This document shows, in pieces, positions 25,188 through 32,578 of a stretch of 64,000 nucleotides of DNA. Where the stretch lies: assembly GCF_025200925.1 (NCBI RefSeq), contig NZ_CP104174.1, positions 6,510,001 to 6,574,000 of the forward strand, read 5' to 3'. A program made the position numbers and the translations under genes. The notes under the pieces were generated by a model, which was given only the letters and a program-made list of their open reading frames with translations, was not told the origin of the DNA and ran no database searches. The DNA is from Bradyrhizobium sp. CB1015 (GTDB taxonomy: Bacteria; Pseudomonadota; Alphaproteobacteria; Rhizobiales; Xanthobacteraceae). Position 1 is the stretch's first letter; every line of letters begins with the position of its first letter.

Positions 25188-26018
25188 ATGAAGAAGGTGT
25201 TTGCCATTCTGGCGTTTCTCTGCGTCCTCGGCCTCGGGCAGTATTTCGTCGTCAGCCAGTTCGCGATCCGCCATGAGACCTTGGCCCTCTTCGACGCCTC
25301 GCGCCAGCGCCCGATCTCGGTCGAAATCGCCGTGCGGCGCGACCATGAGACCAAGGCCAATCTCGGCCTCTGGAAGCTCCCCCTCGCTGTCATCAGCAAT
25401 GGCAACACCGTCAAGGCGACCGAATATTCCTTCCTCGCCAACGTGCTCGCCGCGCGAGGCTATCTGGTTGCCAGCATCCAGCAGGACTTGCCGAGCGATC
25501 CGCCGCTGATGACCCAAGTCGGTCAGCAATATGTCGGCCGGCGCGACGTCTACATCCGCTGCGAAGCCAACATTCTCTTTGTGCTGGGAGAGCTGAAGAA
25601 ACAGCAGGAGAACGTCGAATACGACCACATCACCCTCGTCGGCCACTCCAATGGCGGCGATGTCTCCATGTACGTCGCCCACCAGCACCCGGAGCTGGTG
25701 TCGAAGGTGATCACGCTCGATAATCTGCGGGTACCTTTCGTGGTCAGCGACCACATGAAGATCCTGTCGTTCCGCTCGAAGGACCCACACTTCGTGACAG
25801 ACCCCGGCGTGCTTCCGACGCCGGAAGAGGCCAAGGCGCGCGGCATCGATATCATCCACACCGGCGCACAACACACGGAGATGAGCGACCGCGGTCCCAA
25901 CTCGGTCAAGGAGAAGATCCAGGAGACGCTCGACCGCTTCCTGCGTGACAGCGCCAGCAGCGCACTCGCACCGGCGGATACGAAGAGCCCGATGATCATG
26001 AACCCGACTGACTATTAG
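25188..26018 (+). CDS. Membrane-anchored or exported alpha/beta hydrolase
   Basis: A 276-residue protein. Residues 1-20 are a hydrophobic signal or anchor (MKKVFAILAFLCVLGLGQYF). The nucleophile elbow is ITLVGHSNGGDVSMYVA (Ser in GHSNGG), and the late His in IIHTGAQHTEMSD is the likely catalytic base. It resembles the alpha/beta hydrolases that act on small esters; the substrate is unknown. The ATG at 25188 was preferred to a TTG at 25176. It stands alone on the plus strand. Confidence 0.8.
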   Translation: MKKVFAILAFLCVLGLGQYFVVSQFAIRHETLALFDASRQRPISVEIAVRRDHETKANLGLWKLPLAVISNGNTVKATEYSFLANVLAARGYLVASIQQDLPSDPPLMTQVGQQYVGRRDVYIRCEANILFVLGELKKQQENVEYDHITLVGHSNGGDVSMYVAHQHPELVSKVITLDNLRVPFVVSDHMKILSFRSKDPHFVTDPGVLPTPEEAKARGIDIIHTGAQHTEMSDRGPNSVKEKIQETLDRFLRDSASSALAPADTKSPMIMNPTDY

Positions 26019-26321
26019 CGGGTCCGCTTTGCGGCAGATCAAGGCGGCTCCAAGACGGCACGGTAGAAAGCCACATAGCGTCGGAGAGACACGTGTCGCA
26101 CTATACCGAAAGTCTTGATGCGAAGAGCCTTGTTCCGAAGGGCCTTGTTCCGAAGGGTCTTGGTCTGCCCGCGGCAAGAGTGCCGGCATTTATGCGGCAT
26201 CTCTATCGTTCGACCCGCAGGCTGCTGCGGTCGATCGTCGCCCGCATTGATCTCTCGCAGTTTCCAGGATCCTGCTGCGGATGAGCGCGGCGGCCGCAAG
26301 CGAATGCAGAAAGATTGCCCT

Positions 26322-26639
26322 ATGCTCCGGCATGTGAGACGAATTTTCCTGCTGCTTGGCCTGGTCTCTGGCGTCGGCACGTCGTCCGCTCTCGGCGCTG
26401 ATGCCGATCATGGCGCCGACCTCGCCAAGCGCTGGTGCGCGAGCTGCCATGTCGTGGCGAACGGGCAGACCCAGGCGAGCGTGGACGTCCCCTCCTTTGC
26501 ATCGGTTGCGCGCAGGCCGGATTTCAGCGCGGAAAGGCTCGCCTTCTTCCTGCTCGATCCGCACCCGAAGATGCCGAATTTTCCCCTGAGCCGGACCGAA
26601 GCCGGCGATATCGCGGCCTACATCGCATCGCTGCGTTAG
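26322..26639 (+). CDS. Small c-type cytochrome
   Basis: A 105-residue periplasmic monohaem cytochrome. The signal peptide spans residues 1-25 (RRIFLLLGLVSGVGTSSALG). The haem site is WCASCHVVA near the mature N-terminus, and the axial Met is probably in HPKMPNFPLSR, which is the class I order. The C-terminal helix AGDIAAYIASLR is typical. It would act in periplasmic electron transfer; the partner is unknown. ATG at 26304 is an alternative start. The large in-frame upstream extension to 26115 is not protein-like. Confidence 0.82.
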   Translation: MLRHVRRIFLLLGLVSGVGTSSALGADADHGADLAKRWCASCHVVANGQTQASVDVPSFASVARRPDFSAERLAFFLLDPHPKMPNFPLSRTEAGDIAAYIASLR

Positions 26640-26640
26640 A

Positions 26641-26705
26641 TGCATGATCGGGCCGGAAGGCCGGGCTCGCGCAAGCTGTGCAGCGCTTTCCCAAGATCAT
26701 GCCTC
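26641..26705. repeat. Dispersed intergenic repeat, degenerate copy
   Basis: GCATGATCGGGCCGG ... AGCTGTGCAGCGCTTTCCC ... AAGATCATGC follows the same order as the copies at 10432 and 30884 but with more differences. Confidence 0.55.
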
Positions 26706-26767
26706 AGCAATTAGTCTGAGATTCGTCCCGGACGATCACGCCGGGCTACACGAAGGGCTACAAAATG

Positions 26768-26798
26768 CAAATCCCTGCCGGTGAACCGGCAGGGATCA
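26768..26798 (-). terminator. Terminator of the phasin gene
   Basis: On the minus strand, an ATCCCTGCCGG/CCGGCAGGGAT perfect stem with a TTCA loop is followed by TTGCATTTTG. It lies about 130 bases past the phasin stop codon. Confidence 0.7.
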
Positions 26799-26925
26799 GC
26801 AGAAAGGATGACGGACGGCGAATGAGACCATTCGGTGGCCCGTCATGGACCTGCGCCAATATCGAAGCGCGGATACTCACGCCACACAAGATCAATTTGT
26901 GGGCACGCTGTACACACACCGAAAG

Positions 26926-27267
26926 TCAGGACTTGCCCTTGCCGGGTTGCATGAGACTGCCGGTCATCTGACGCATGTGATCTCCGGCGCTGGTGAACTG
27001 ACTGCGCAGGAAATCGGATTGGATTCGCATCGCCTCCTGAAGGTCGGTGGCATGCACCAGCTTGCGCGCATGCTCGAAGGCCGACTTCATGTTCTGCTCC
27101 GTGAAGGCCAGCGCCTGCTTCGACACCTCCGTCCCCGCGCCGGGAACGGACGACATCGATTTGGTCGCCGCTTCAAAGAACATGCCGAAGGCCTTTTCGG
27201 CCTGGTCGATCGTCTTCTCGGCCAAGTCACGCAGCTCGGCCGGAACTTCGAGTTTCGGTTCGATCAT
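26926..27267 (-). CDS. Phasin family protein
   Basis: A 113-residue, all-helical protein of the Phasin_2 type (MIEPKLEVPAELRDLAEKTI, then AFGMFFEAATKSMSSVPGAG and KSAFEHARKLVHA). Phasins coat polyhydroxyalkanoate granules and limit their size; related proteins also bind general membranes. The length and the LRDLAEKT.DQAEKAF pattern are typical. The start has an AGGGAGGAGCGAG ribosome binding site. It is a single-gene unit with its own terminator. Confidence 0.92.
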   Translation of the reverse strand: MIEPKLEVPAELRDLAEKTIDQAEKAFGMFFEAATKSMSSVPGAGTEVSKQALAFTEQNMKSAFEHARKLVHATDLQEAMRIQSDFLRSQFTSAGDHMRQMTGSLMQPGKGKS

Positions 27268-27414
27268 GGTCTCGCTCCTCCCTTTTTCCGTCTGAATACC
27301 ACATTTGCCTGACCGCCATCCAGCCGCCAGCCCTCCGGGGAACGACGCCGGGGAGTCCTGCTCTGGCAGGAAAAGGGGTTGGGAAACGGCCCAGGACCGG
27401 CGCGCGGCCGGACT

Positions 27415-27600
27415 TTAGGATAAGGGGTGCTCGGGAAGAGCTTCTTCGGTTGCGAGATCTTCGACCAGCTTGATCACCTCGAAACGCTGTCGGGGCGCAA
27501 GCTTCAGGAAGGCGCGGAGCAGGCGCAGACTTTCGACAGTGCTGCTTGTAGGCACTCCGAGCCTGAGATGCAGCTCAGCCGCGAAATTGAGGTTTTTCAT
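27415..27600 (-). CDS. Small hypothetical protein
   Basis: A 61-residue protein starting MKNLNFAAELHLRLGVPTSS and continuing VESLRLLRAFLKLAPRQRFE. The pattern AAELHL..GV..S.TVE..RLLR.F..LAPR.R..VI is one I associate with small rhizobial proteins of unknown function. The start at 27600 has an AGGTGCGAG site. The in-frame upstream starts (to 27864) add sequence without protein character. Confidence 0.5.
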   Translation of the reverse strand: MKNLNFAAELHLRLGVPTSSTVESLRLLRAFLKLAPRQRFEVIKLVEDLATEEALPEHPLS

Positions 27601-28170
27601 CTCGCACCTATGACAAGCATCGGCCTTCGTGATCCGCTCGAGAACCGCAACAGAACCCATCGCGACGAAAGTTCGGCCGAGGGGACCGGCCGGGTTGCAC
27701 GCTGAACCGCATCCAAACGACGGCCTCAACCATCCGGTTGCAACTATGACAAGTAACAACCCTTCCGGCAAGTCCAACCGTGGATATAGCGATGCTTGGT
27801 CTGCATCGCGCCACGGCGATTCCGGATAACAGGAATATCGATCGCCGTCACCCACCTGCGTCAAGAAGCGGCATCAATCACGCACACAGCCCCTCGTTGC
27901 TATCAATCGGCACAGGATTTCGTCGTGTTTCGGATGTGAATGCGCGCTAGCGCGCAAGAATTGGCGATTCTTCGGCAAGATACACGCATTTGTTGAGTCC
28001 GGTCGCGGCGGTTGCATGAACCGCATGAAAGTCGGTCTCGCGGCCGGTCCAGCGTGAACCGCCGTCCACGCGCGAGCGACCAAGCCGTTGCGGCACGGCC
28101 ACGCAGACACGGGCGCCATGGCTGAAAACTCTTCGATTTGGGCGCGCGTCAGCACCAAAAGGACGACGGC
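27601..28170. other. Intergenic stretch with no supported gene
   Basis: The large minus-strand frame 27874-28908 is antisense to real genes and Arg/Ala-rich. I saw no repeat or RNA here. Confidence 0.35.
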
Positions 28171-28527
28171 ATGCTTTCTCGCTGCGATCTCATCAAGGGC
28201 GCCGCAGTCGCTCTGCTCACCCTCTCGACACAAGGCGCATGGGCGCAGGAGACCAAGATGAACCTGTTCAAGATCGTCACCATCAAGGACGAAATCATCG
28301 TCGGATTGTCGGCGGAGGAGCTTCAGGCGCTCGGCGGCAATGATGCGAGCGCCGTTGCACATGCGCTGGCACAGAAGGGCGATCTCACCGTCTGGCAATA
28401 CAACGTGCATCGTGGACCCAACGGCGAATTGCAGCAGGCGCCGACAGCCAAGATCGGACTGCTGGCCAATGCCTCGCTGCGCGTCGAGCCCTACACCACG
28501 CCCTACCAGATCGTCCCTCATCCGTAA
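28171..28527 (+). CDS. Small exported hypothetical protein
   Basis: A 118-residue protein with a signal peptide (residues 1-25, DLIKGAAVALLTLSTQGAWA). The mature part is compact (MNLFKIVTIKDEIIVGLSAE, then DLTVWQYNVHRGPNGELQQA and KIGLLANASLRVEPY). A related arrangement VGLS..EL..LG......VA..L...G.LTVWQY.V exists in Bradyrhizobium in my recollection, with no role given. The start at 28171 was chosen over a TTG at 28138 because the signal peptide begins there and AAAGGACG precedes it. Confidence 0.65.
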   Translation: MLSRCDLIKGAAVALLTLSTQGAWAQETKMNLFKIVTIKDEIIVGLSAEELQALGGNDASAVAHALAQKGDLTVWQYNVHRGPNGELQQAPTAKIGLLANASLRVEPYTTPYQIVPHP

Positions 28528-28540
28528 GCAATAGGCGGGA

Positions 28541-28563
28541 CGCCGGCGGCCGAGCCGCCGGCG
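28541..28563. terminator. Strong hairpin between convergent genes
   Basis: A perfect ten-pair CGCCGGCGGC/GCCGCCGGCG stem with a three-base loop between convergent genes. It has no T-run, so a Rho-independent mechanism is uncertain. Confidence 0.45.
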
Positions 28564-28571
28564 CCACGCAA

Positions 28572-29147
28572 TCATCCACGCCGGTCTCCGGGCGCCGTTC
28601 CCGTCTCCGTCGCGAAGCCGTAGATCAGCGCCAGCCGGTCCAAACATTCGCGAAAACGCCGCGCGAAGTAATCGTTCCAGCGTTGCGTGCGGACCGCACG
28701 ACGCTGCCCAACCTGATCCATGGTCAGACCCAGTATCAGCACGTCGTGCACCAGCGCGGCGCCGTCGGTGCCGAGCTCTCGCTCGATCCGGTTGAGCCGC
28801 AGCACCGCCTGGCGCTGGCTCTCGGTGACGGGCTCGCGCGTGCCCGTCCCATCGACATATTCGCGCGTCGTATCGACCGTCTGCGGGCCCCGCTCCGCCC
28901 GCTCCCAATCGTTCTGGAAGGCGCGCCCGCCGCGGTATTGCGCCTCGTCGATCTGGTGGTGCGCCTGCAGCCGGCCGAGCGGATCGCCGCGGACGGACCG
29001 GATGGCCAGGATCTTCTCGCCGGAATCGAGCCCGAGCGGATTGTCGACCTCCACCTCCGCGATCTCGGCGTTGAACGGCATCTCCCGCGACCGCCGGTCA
29101 TAGATCTGCGCCAATTTATAGGACTTGTTGCGCCGGGCACGAGCCAC
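28572..29147 (-). CDS. Hypothetical protein, DUF6456-like C-terminus
   Basis: A 191-residue soluble protein. The N-terminal half has RSREMPFNAEIAEVEVDNPL followed by a DPLGRLQAHHQIDEAQYRGG segment. The C-terminal 60 residues (ELGTDGAALVHDVLILGLTM ... YFARRFRECLDRLALIYGFA) have a helical order like DUF6456 and phage-packaging-related helix-turn-helix regions. It lies 46 bases downstream of the GcrA-like gene on the same strand, so it is probably co-transcribed. The role is unknown. A phage-derived regulator is one possibility. Confidence 0.5.
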   Translation of the reverse strand: MARARRNKSYKLAQIYDRRSREMPFNAEIAEVEVDNPLGLDSGEKILAIRSVRGDPLGRLQAHHQIDEAQYRGGRAFQNDWERAERGPQTVDTTREYVDGTGTREPVTESQRQAVLRLNRIERELGTDGAALVHDVLILGLTMDQVGQRRAVRTQRWNDYFARRFRECLDRLALIYGFATETGTAPGDRRG

Positions 29148-29193
29148 GCGGATACTCCTTGCAAGACTGAAGGTTGAACGGAGGCCGGCGCCG

Positions 29194-29730
29194 TCAGAGC
29201 GCCGAGACCAGCTTCAGCACGACGGGGCCTGCGGCGCGGGCGGCCGACGCGGCCTCGGAACGGCGCGTCAGGCGAGCATGCGGCGCGCAATAGCTCGAGC
29301 CCGGCTGGCGCGGGTGGCCGCAGAAGGTGATCTCCTCACCGTCCTTGTCGCCGCCATAGGGATAGCGGCAGTCGGCCGGCTCGATCTCGACCAATTGGAT
29401 CAGGCGCGGCTGGATGCCGACACAGCGCAACTTCGCCCGCGCCACAGGCTTCCTGGCGGACTTCGGCGGCAGATTCAGGCTCGGCCACACCGTCCGGCGC
29501 GGCGAAAGCAGGCTGGGTTCACCCGGCAAGGGCGGCGCGAGCGCCGGGCTCGTCATCCATTGCGGCACGATGAGCCCGAGCCGCTTGGCGCGGCCGACCA
29601 CCGCGCTACGCGTATAAGCCGTTCCAAACCTTGCGTTTATCTGCCTTCCGATCTCCGCATAAGACATGCCTTTGTGAAAATAGTCGCGAAGCGCGTCGGA
29701 ATGCTCCGACGGCCAATGGCCCGGTTCCAT
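29194..29730 (-). CDS. GcrA-family cell-cycle regulator-like protein
   Basis: A 178-residue protein. Residues 5-55 (WPSEHSDALRDYFHKGMSYA, then EIGRQINARFGTAYTRSAVV and GRAKRLGL) are the GcrA DNA-binding helix-turn-helix. The C-terminus has a Cys/His module (CRYPYG ... FCGHPRQPGSSYCAPHARL) that matches the sigma-70-interacting region of GcrA. The middle is a Pro-rich linker. GcrA binds methylated promoters with sigma-70 in Caulobacter. This copy is next to a phage-type repressor rather than a cell-cycle locus, so it may be a paralogue. The start at 29730 was preferred to 29793. Confidence 0.8.
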   Translation of the reverse strand: MEPGHWPSEHSDALRDYFHKGMSYAEIGRQINARFGTAYTRSAVVGRAKRLGLIVPQWMTSPALAPPLPGEPSLLSPRRTVWPSLNLPPKSARKPVARAKLRCVGIQPRLIQLVEIEPADCRYPYGGDKDGEEITFCGHPRQPGSSYCAPHARLTRRSEAASAARAAGPVVLKLVSAL

Positions 29731-29775
29731 GCTGCTGTCCTGTGATGCGCCTCCACCCGGGAGGCGGGACGCACA

Positions 29776-29852
29776 TTCCGTTATTCCGAACACAGAGTCG
29801 AGCCATATTTCTGATATTCATAATTGCATCAATTCCGAATTTCGGATTATAA
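29776..29852 (+). promoter_or_regulatory. Operators O1-O3 and promoter of the XRE-S24 repressor gene
   Basis: Three 15-mers fit TTCNGANNNTCNGAA with at most one mismatch: TTCCGTTATTCCGAA (29776-29790), TTCTGATATTCATAA (29809-29823) and TTCCGAATTTCGGAT (29833-29847). A promoter TTGCAT (29824-29829), 17-base spacer and TTATAA (29847-29852) has O3 inside its spacer, which fits autorepression. O1 lies 46 bases before the divergent GcrA-like start. Confidence 0.7.
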
Positions 29853-29885
29853 GAGGCGAGACGGTGCGCAATCGAGGGAATCACC

Positions 29886-30494
29886 ATGTTGGACGTAGCA
29901 ATGATCGAGCGGGGCCTGGAGAAGACGGGCAAGAGCAAGGGCGGCCTGGCTGCGGCCATGGGCGTGCGCCCCGGCGCGGTCTCGGAGATTCTCGGCGGCG
30001 AGCGCCTGGTAAAGGCTTCGGAGATCATTCCGATCATGGAATATCTCGAGCTCAATCTCGCGCCGATCATGGGCCGCGTCGGAGCCGGCGCGGTGATCGA
30101 GCCCGACTACGAACAGGTTCCGCCCGAAGGTCTCGGCGACGTCACGTTGCCCTTCCCGATCATGGAAGAGACGATCGCATTCGAGATCGTGGGCGATTCG
30201 ATGCTGCCAAAATACGAAAGCGGCGACGTGATCGTCGTCTACAAGGACCAGCGTCATCCGCTGTCGAGCTTCTATGGCGAAGAGGCGGTGGTCCGGCTCA
30301 AGACCGGCGAGCGCTATCTGAAGACCATCGAGCGGGGCAAATCCCCCTCGGTGGTCAACCTCACCAGCTTCAATGCCAAGCCGATCGTCGGCGTCAAGCT
30401 CGACTGGGTCGGGGAAATCTGCCTGTCCATGCCCAAGGGGCAGCTTGAGCGGCTGCGCGCGAAATCGGCGCGTCCCCGCAAGAAGGGCAAATGA
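29886..30494 (+). CDS. XRE-family, S24 peptidase-type repressor
   Basis: A 202-residue LexA/CI-like regulator. Residues 5-60 form an XRE helix-turn-helix (KTGKSKGGLAAAMGVRPGAV then SEILGGERLVK). Residues about 95-190 form the S24 latch domain with the catalytic Ser in FEIVGDSMLPKYESGDVI (Ser 105) and the Lys in GERYLKTIERG (Lys 146). An Ala-Gly pair in VGAGAV (67-68) is a possible self-cleavage site. Such proteins repress prophage or mobile-element genes and are inactivated after DNA damage. Repeated TTCNGANNNTCNGAA sites flank the gene on both sides. Confidence 0.88.
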   Translation: MLDVAMIERGLEKTGKSKGGLAAAMGVRPGAVSEILGGERLVKASEIIPIMEYLELNLAPIMGRVGAGAVIEPDYEQVPPEGLGDVTLPFPIMEETIAFEIVGDSMLPKYESGDVIVVYKDQRHPLSSFYGEEAVVRLKTGERYLKTIERGKSPSVVNLTSFNAKPIVGVKLDWVGEICLSMPKGQLERLRAKSARPRKKGK

Positions 30495-30507
30495 AAGGGT
30501 TCGCTAT

Positions 30508-30558
30508 TTCTGATTTATAGAAATCGCGGTTGACATAATTCCGATTTTCTGAAATAAT
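30508..30558 (+). promoter_or_regulatory. Operators O4-O5 and promoter of the 30598 gene
   Basis: TTCTGATTTATAGAA (30508-30522) and TTCCGATTTTCTGAA (30539-30553) match the same 15-mer as the sites before the repressor gene. TTGACA (30530-30535), a 17-base spacer and AATAAT (30553-30558) form a promoter with O5 inside the spacer. Confidence 0.7.
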
Positions 30559-30597
30559 CTGCCGCGTCCCGACCACGGGGCGCGGCAGGATCGATTG

Positions 30598-30873
30598 ATG
30601 CAATATTTCGTCGTGATGATCGATTATGGGCGGCGGGGCCGCGAGGCGGTCGTCGATCCCGAAATCACCAGGCGCGAGGTCATCTCCCGACTCGCCTCGG
30701 GTGAGTATCGGAACGTCTCATTCATCCACGAGATCGTGGAGAACTCGATCGAGGATGTCACCGAGGCCATCCTGGCCGAGGCGGCCCTCCCACAGATCGA
30801 GCCCGAGGACGTCGACATCCAGGCAATCCGCTCCGATCACAGCCGCGATCTGCGCAAGCACGAACGGACGTGA
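30598..30873 (+). CDS. Small conserved protein, probable target of the XRE-S24 repressor
   Basis: A 91-residue cytoplasmic protein (MQYFVVMIDYGRRGREAVVD, then PEITRREVISRLASGEYRNV). It is acidic in the second half and predicted alpha/beta. I recall similar short proteins in Bradyrhizobium, without function. The start at 30598 follows a CAGGA site. The promoter just upstream carries two operators identical in pattern to those of the divergent repressor region, so it is likely repressed by the 29886 product. It could be an effector or anti-repressor. Confidence 0.65.
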   Translation: MQYFVVMIDYGRRGREAVVDPEITRREVISRLASGEYRNVSFIHEIVENSIEDVTEAILAEAALPQIEPEDVDIQAIRSDHSRDLRKHERT

Positions 30874-30883
30874 CGCAGGCTTA

Positions 30884-31007
30884 GAGCGTGATCCGGACCC
30901 GAAGGGCCGCGTTAGCGCAAAGTGTGCAGCGGTTTTCCGAAAAGATCATGCTCAATCAAGAGCCTAAAGCGCGATGACGATTCATCCTGATCGCATCGCG
31001 CTTTAGA
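30884..31007. repeat. Dispersed intergenic repeat, complete copy
   Basis: GAGCGTGATCCGGACC ... GTGTGCAGCGGTTTTCCGA ... AAAGATCATGCTCAA is followed by the palindrome CTAAAGCGCGATGACG ... ATCGCATCGCGCTTTAG. It has the same layout as the copy at 10432-10513 plus 11556-11573, and it ends 26 bases before the stop of the next minus-strand gene. Confidence 0.75.
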
Positions 31008-31032
31008 GCCCGCGCCGCCGCCCAGTCGGGCA

Positions 31033-32007
31033 TTACACCAGGAGAACGGTCGATCCTGTGGTCTTGCGGGCCGCAAGGTCGGCATGCGCCTTGGCGGCGT
31101 CCTTCAGCGGATAGGTCTGGTGCACCTCGATCTTGACCGCACCGGACTTGACGACGTCGAACAACTCGCCCGCCATCGCCACCAGACTTCCGCGCTTGGC
31201 GGCGTAGGTGAACAGCGTCGGACGCGTGACGTAGAGCGAGCCCTTCTGGGCGAGCAGTCCGAGATTGAGCGGCTCGACCGCACCGGAGGACTGACCGAAC
31301 AGCGCAGCGACACCGAGCGGCGCGAGGCAATCCAGCGATTTCAGGAACGTGTCCTTGCCGACGGAATCGTACACCACCGGCACCTTCTTGCCGCCGGTGA
31401 TCTCGTCGACCCGCTTCACGAAATCTTCCCTTGTATAGATGATCACGTGGTCGCAGCCATGCGCCTTGGCGAGCTTCGCCTTCTCGTCGTTGCTGACGGT
31501 GCCGATCACGGTCGCGCCGAGATGCTTGGCCCACTGGCTCAAGATCAGGCCGACACCGCCGGCCGCCGCATGCAGGAGGATGGTATCGCCAGCCTTCACC
31601 CGATAGGTCTGGCGGATCAGATATTGCGTGGTGAGCCCCTTGAGCATCATCGCCGCCGCGGTCCTGTCGTCGACGCCGTCAGGCAGTTTCAGCAGCCGGT
31701 CGGCGGGGATCAGCCGCGCCTCCGAATAGGCCCCGAGTGGCGAGGCGCCATAAGCGACGCGATCGCCCGGCTTCAGATCGGAAACGCCGGGCCCGACCTC
31801 CTCGACGACGCCGGCCGCCTCGCTGCCGAGCCCGCTCGGCAGTTGCGCCGGATAAAGGCCGGAACGGTTATAGATGTCGACGAAATTGAGGCCGACTGCG
31901 GTGTGGCGGATGCGCGCCTCGCCGGGCCCAGGCTTGCCGACGCTGACCTCCTCCCAGACCAGGACTTCCGGGCCGCCGGTTTTGTGAAAGCGAATGGCAT
32001 GCGTCAT
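31033..32007 (-). CDS. Quinone oxidoreductase (zinc-free MDR family)
   Basis: A 324-residue NADPH-dependent enzyme of the QOR/zeta-crystallin group. The N-terminal GroES-like domain shows RIRHTAVGLNFVDIYNRSGL; the Rossmann part has LLHAAAGGVGLILSQWAKHL. The Zn-binding Cys residues of alcohol dehydrogenases are absent. The length is typical for QorA. It reduces quinones by one electron and may protect against quinone stress. The start at 32007 has an AGGGAGC site. It is a single gene; its 3' end meets a dispersed repeat. Confidence 0.92.
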   Translation of the reverse strand: MTHAIRFHKTGGPEVLVWEEVSVGKPGPGEARIRHTAVGLNFVDIYNRSGLYPAQLPSGLGSEAAGVVEEVGPGVSDLKPGDRVAYGASPLGAYSEARLIPADRLLKLPDGVDDRTAAAMMLKGLTTQYLIRQTYRVKAGDTILLHAAAGGVGLILSQWAKHLGATVIGTVSNDEKAKLAKAHGCDHVIIYTREDFVKRVDEITGGKKVPVVYDSVGKDTFLKSLDCLAPLGVAALFGQSSGAVEPLNLGLLAQKGSLYVTRPTLFTYAAKRGSLVAMAGELFDVVKSGAVKIEVHQTYPLKDAAKAHADLAARKTTGSTVLLV

Positions 32008-32229
32008 GGGCGTGCTCCCTTGTCGTTGAGATGAAGTCCGAATACCGGATCGGCCTGTGAAATAGGCATTTGGTCCGCCCGTTACAGTACAGAGCCGTAA
32101 CAAGAATGTCACAGCGAACGACAAACGCCCGCCGTTCCGCCTCCGTTCGAAAGAGTTGATGAGGGCTCCGAGGCAACCGGCGGTAGCCTTTGCGCGGGGT
32201 TTGATGGTCGCCTGCGAAGGAGAGCCGAG

Positions 32230-32430
32230 ATGCCAGCTTACGTTCAGCATCATCAGGACGTCGAAATCGCGCCAGTGAATTGCCCAACCTGTATGGGGTT
32301 CCTGCCGATGTATGTGCGCGAGGTCGAGCCGCATTGGAGCCTGGCCAAGATCGACTTCGTCTATGAATGCGCCGATTGCGGCGCCGAGGTCAGACAGACG
32401 ATCCGCAAGCCGGAGTTGCTGCGGCACTGA
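32230..32430 (+). CDS. Small zinc-ribbon protein
   Basis: A 66-residue protein with CPTC at residues 18-21 and CADC at 47-50, the four-Cys arrangement of a zinc ribbon. The stretch FLPMYVREVEPHWSLAKIDF lies between them. Small rhizobial proteins of this form are of unknown function. A strong AAGGAGAGCCGAG ribosome binding site precedes the start. Confidence 0.65.
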   Translation: MPAYVQHHQDVEIAPVNCPTCMGFLPMYVREVEPHWSLAKIDFVYECADCGAEVRQTIRKPELLRH

Positions 32431-32578
32431 TCGCGCCAGCGGCGAACCGCTCAACTATTTGCGCTAAGCGGAAAAAACGCCGTTCACGCGGGTCTGATGT
32501 CTCCCAAACGAGGCTTGTTCTTTGCCGAGAACGCAGGCAGAACAAGCCTCAAAGCAAGACTTTTGGGAGCGCCATTTC

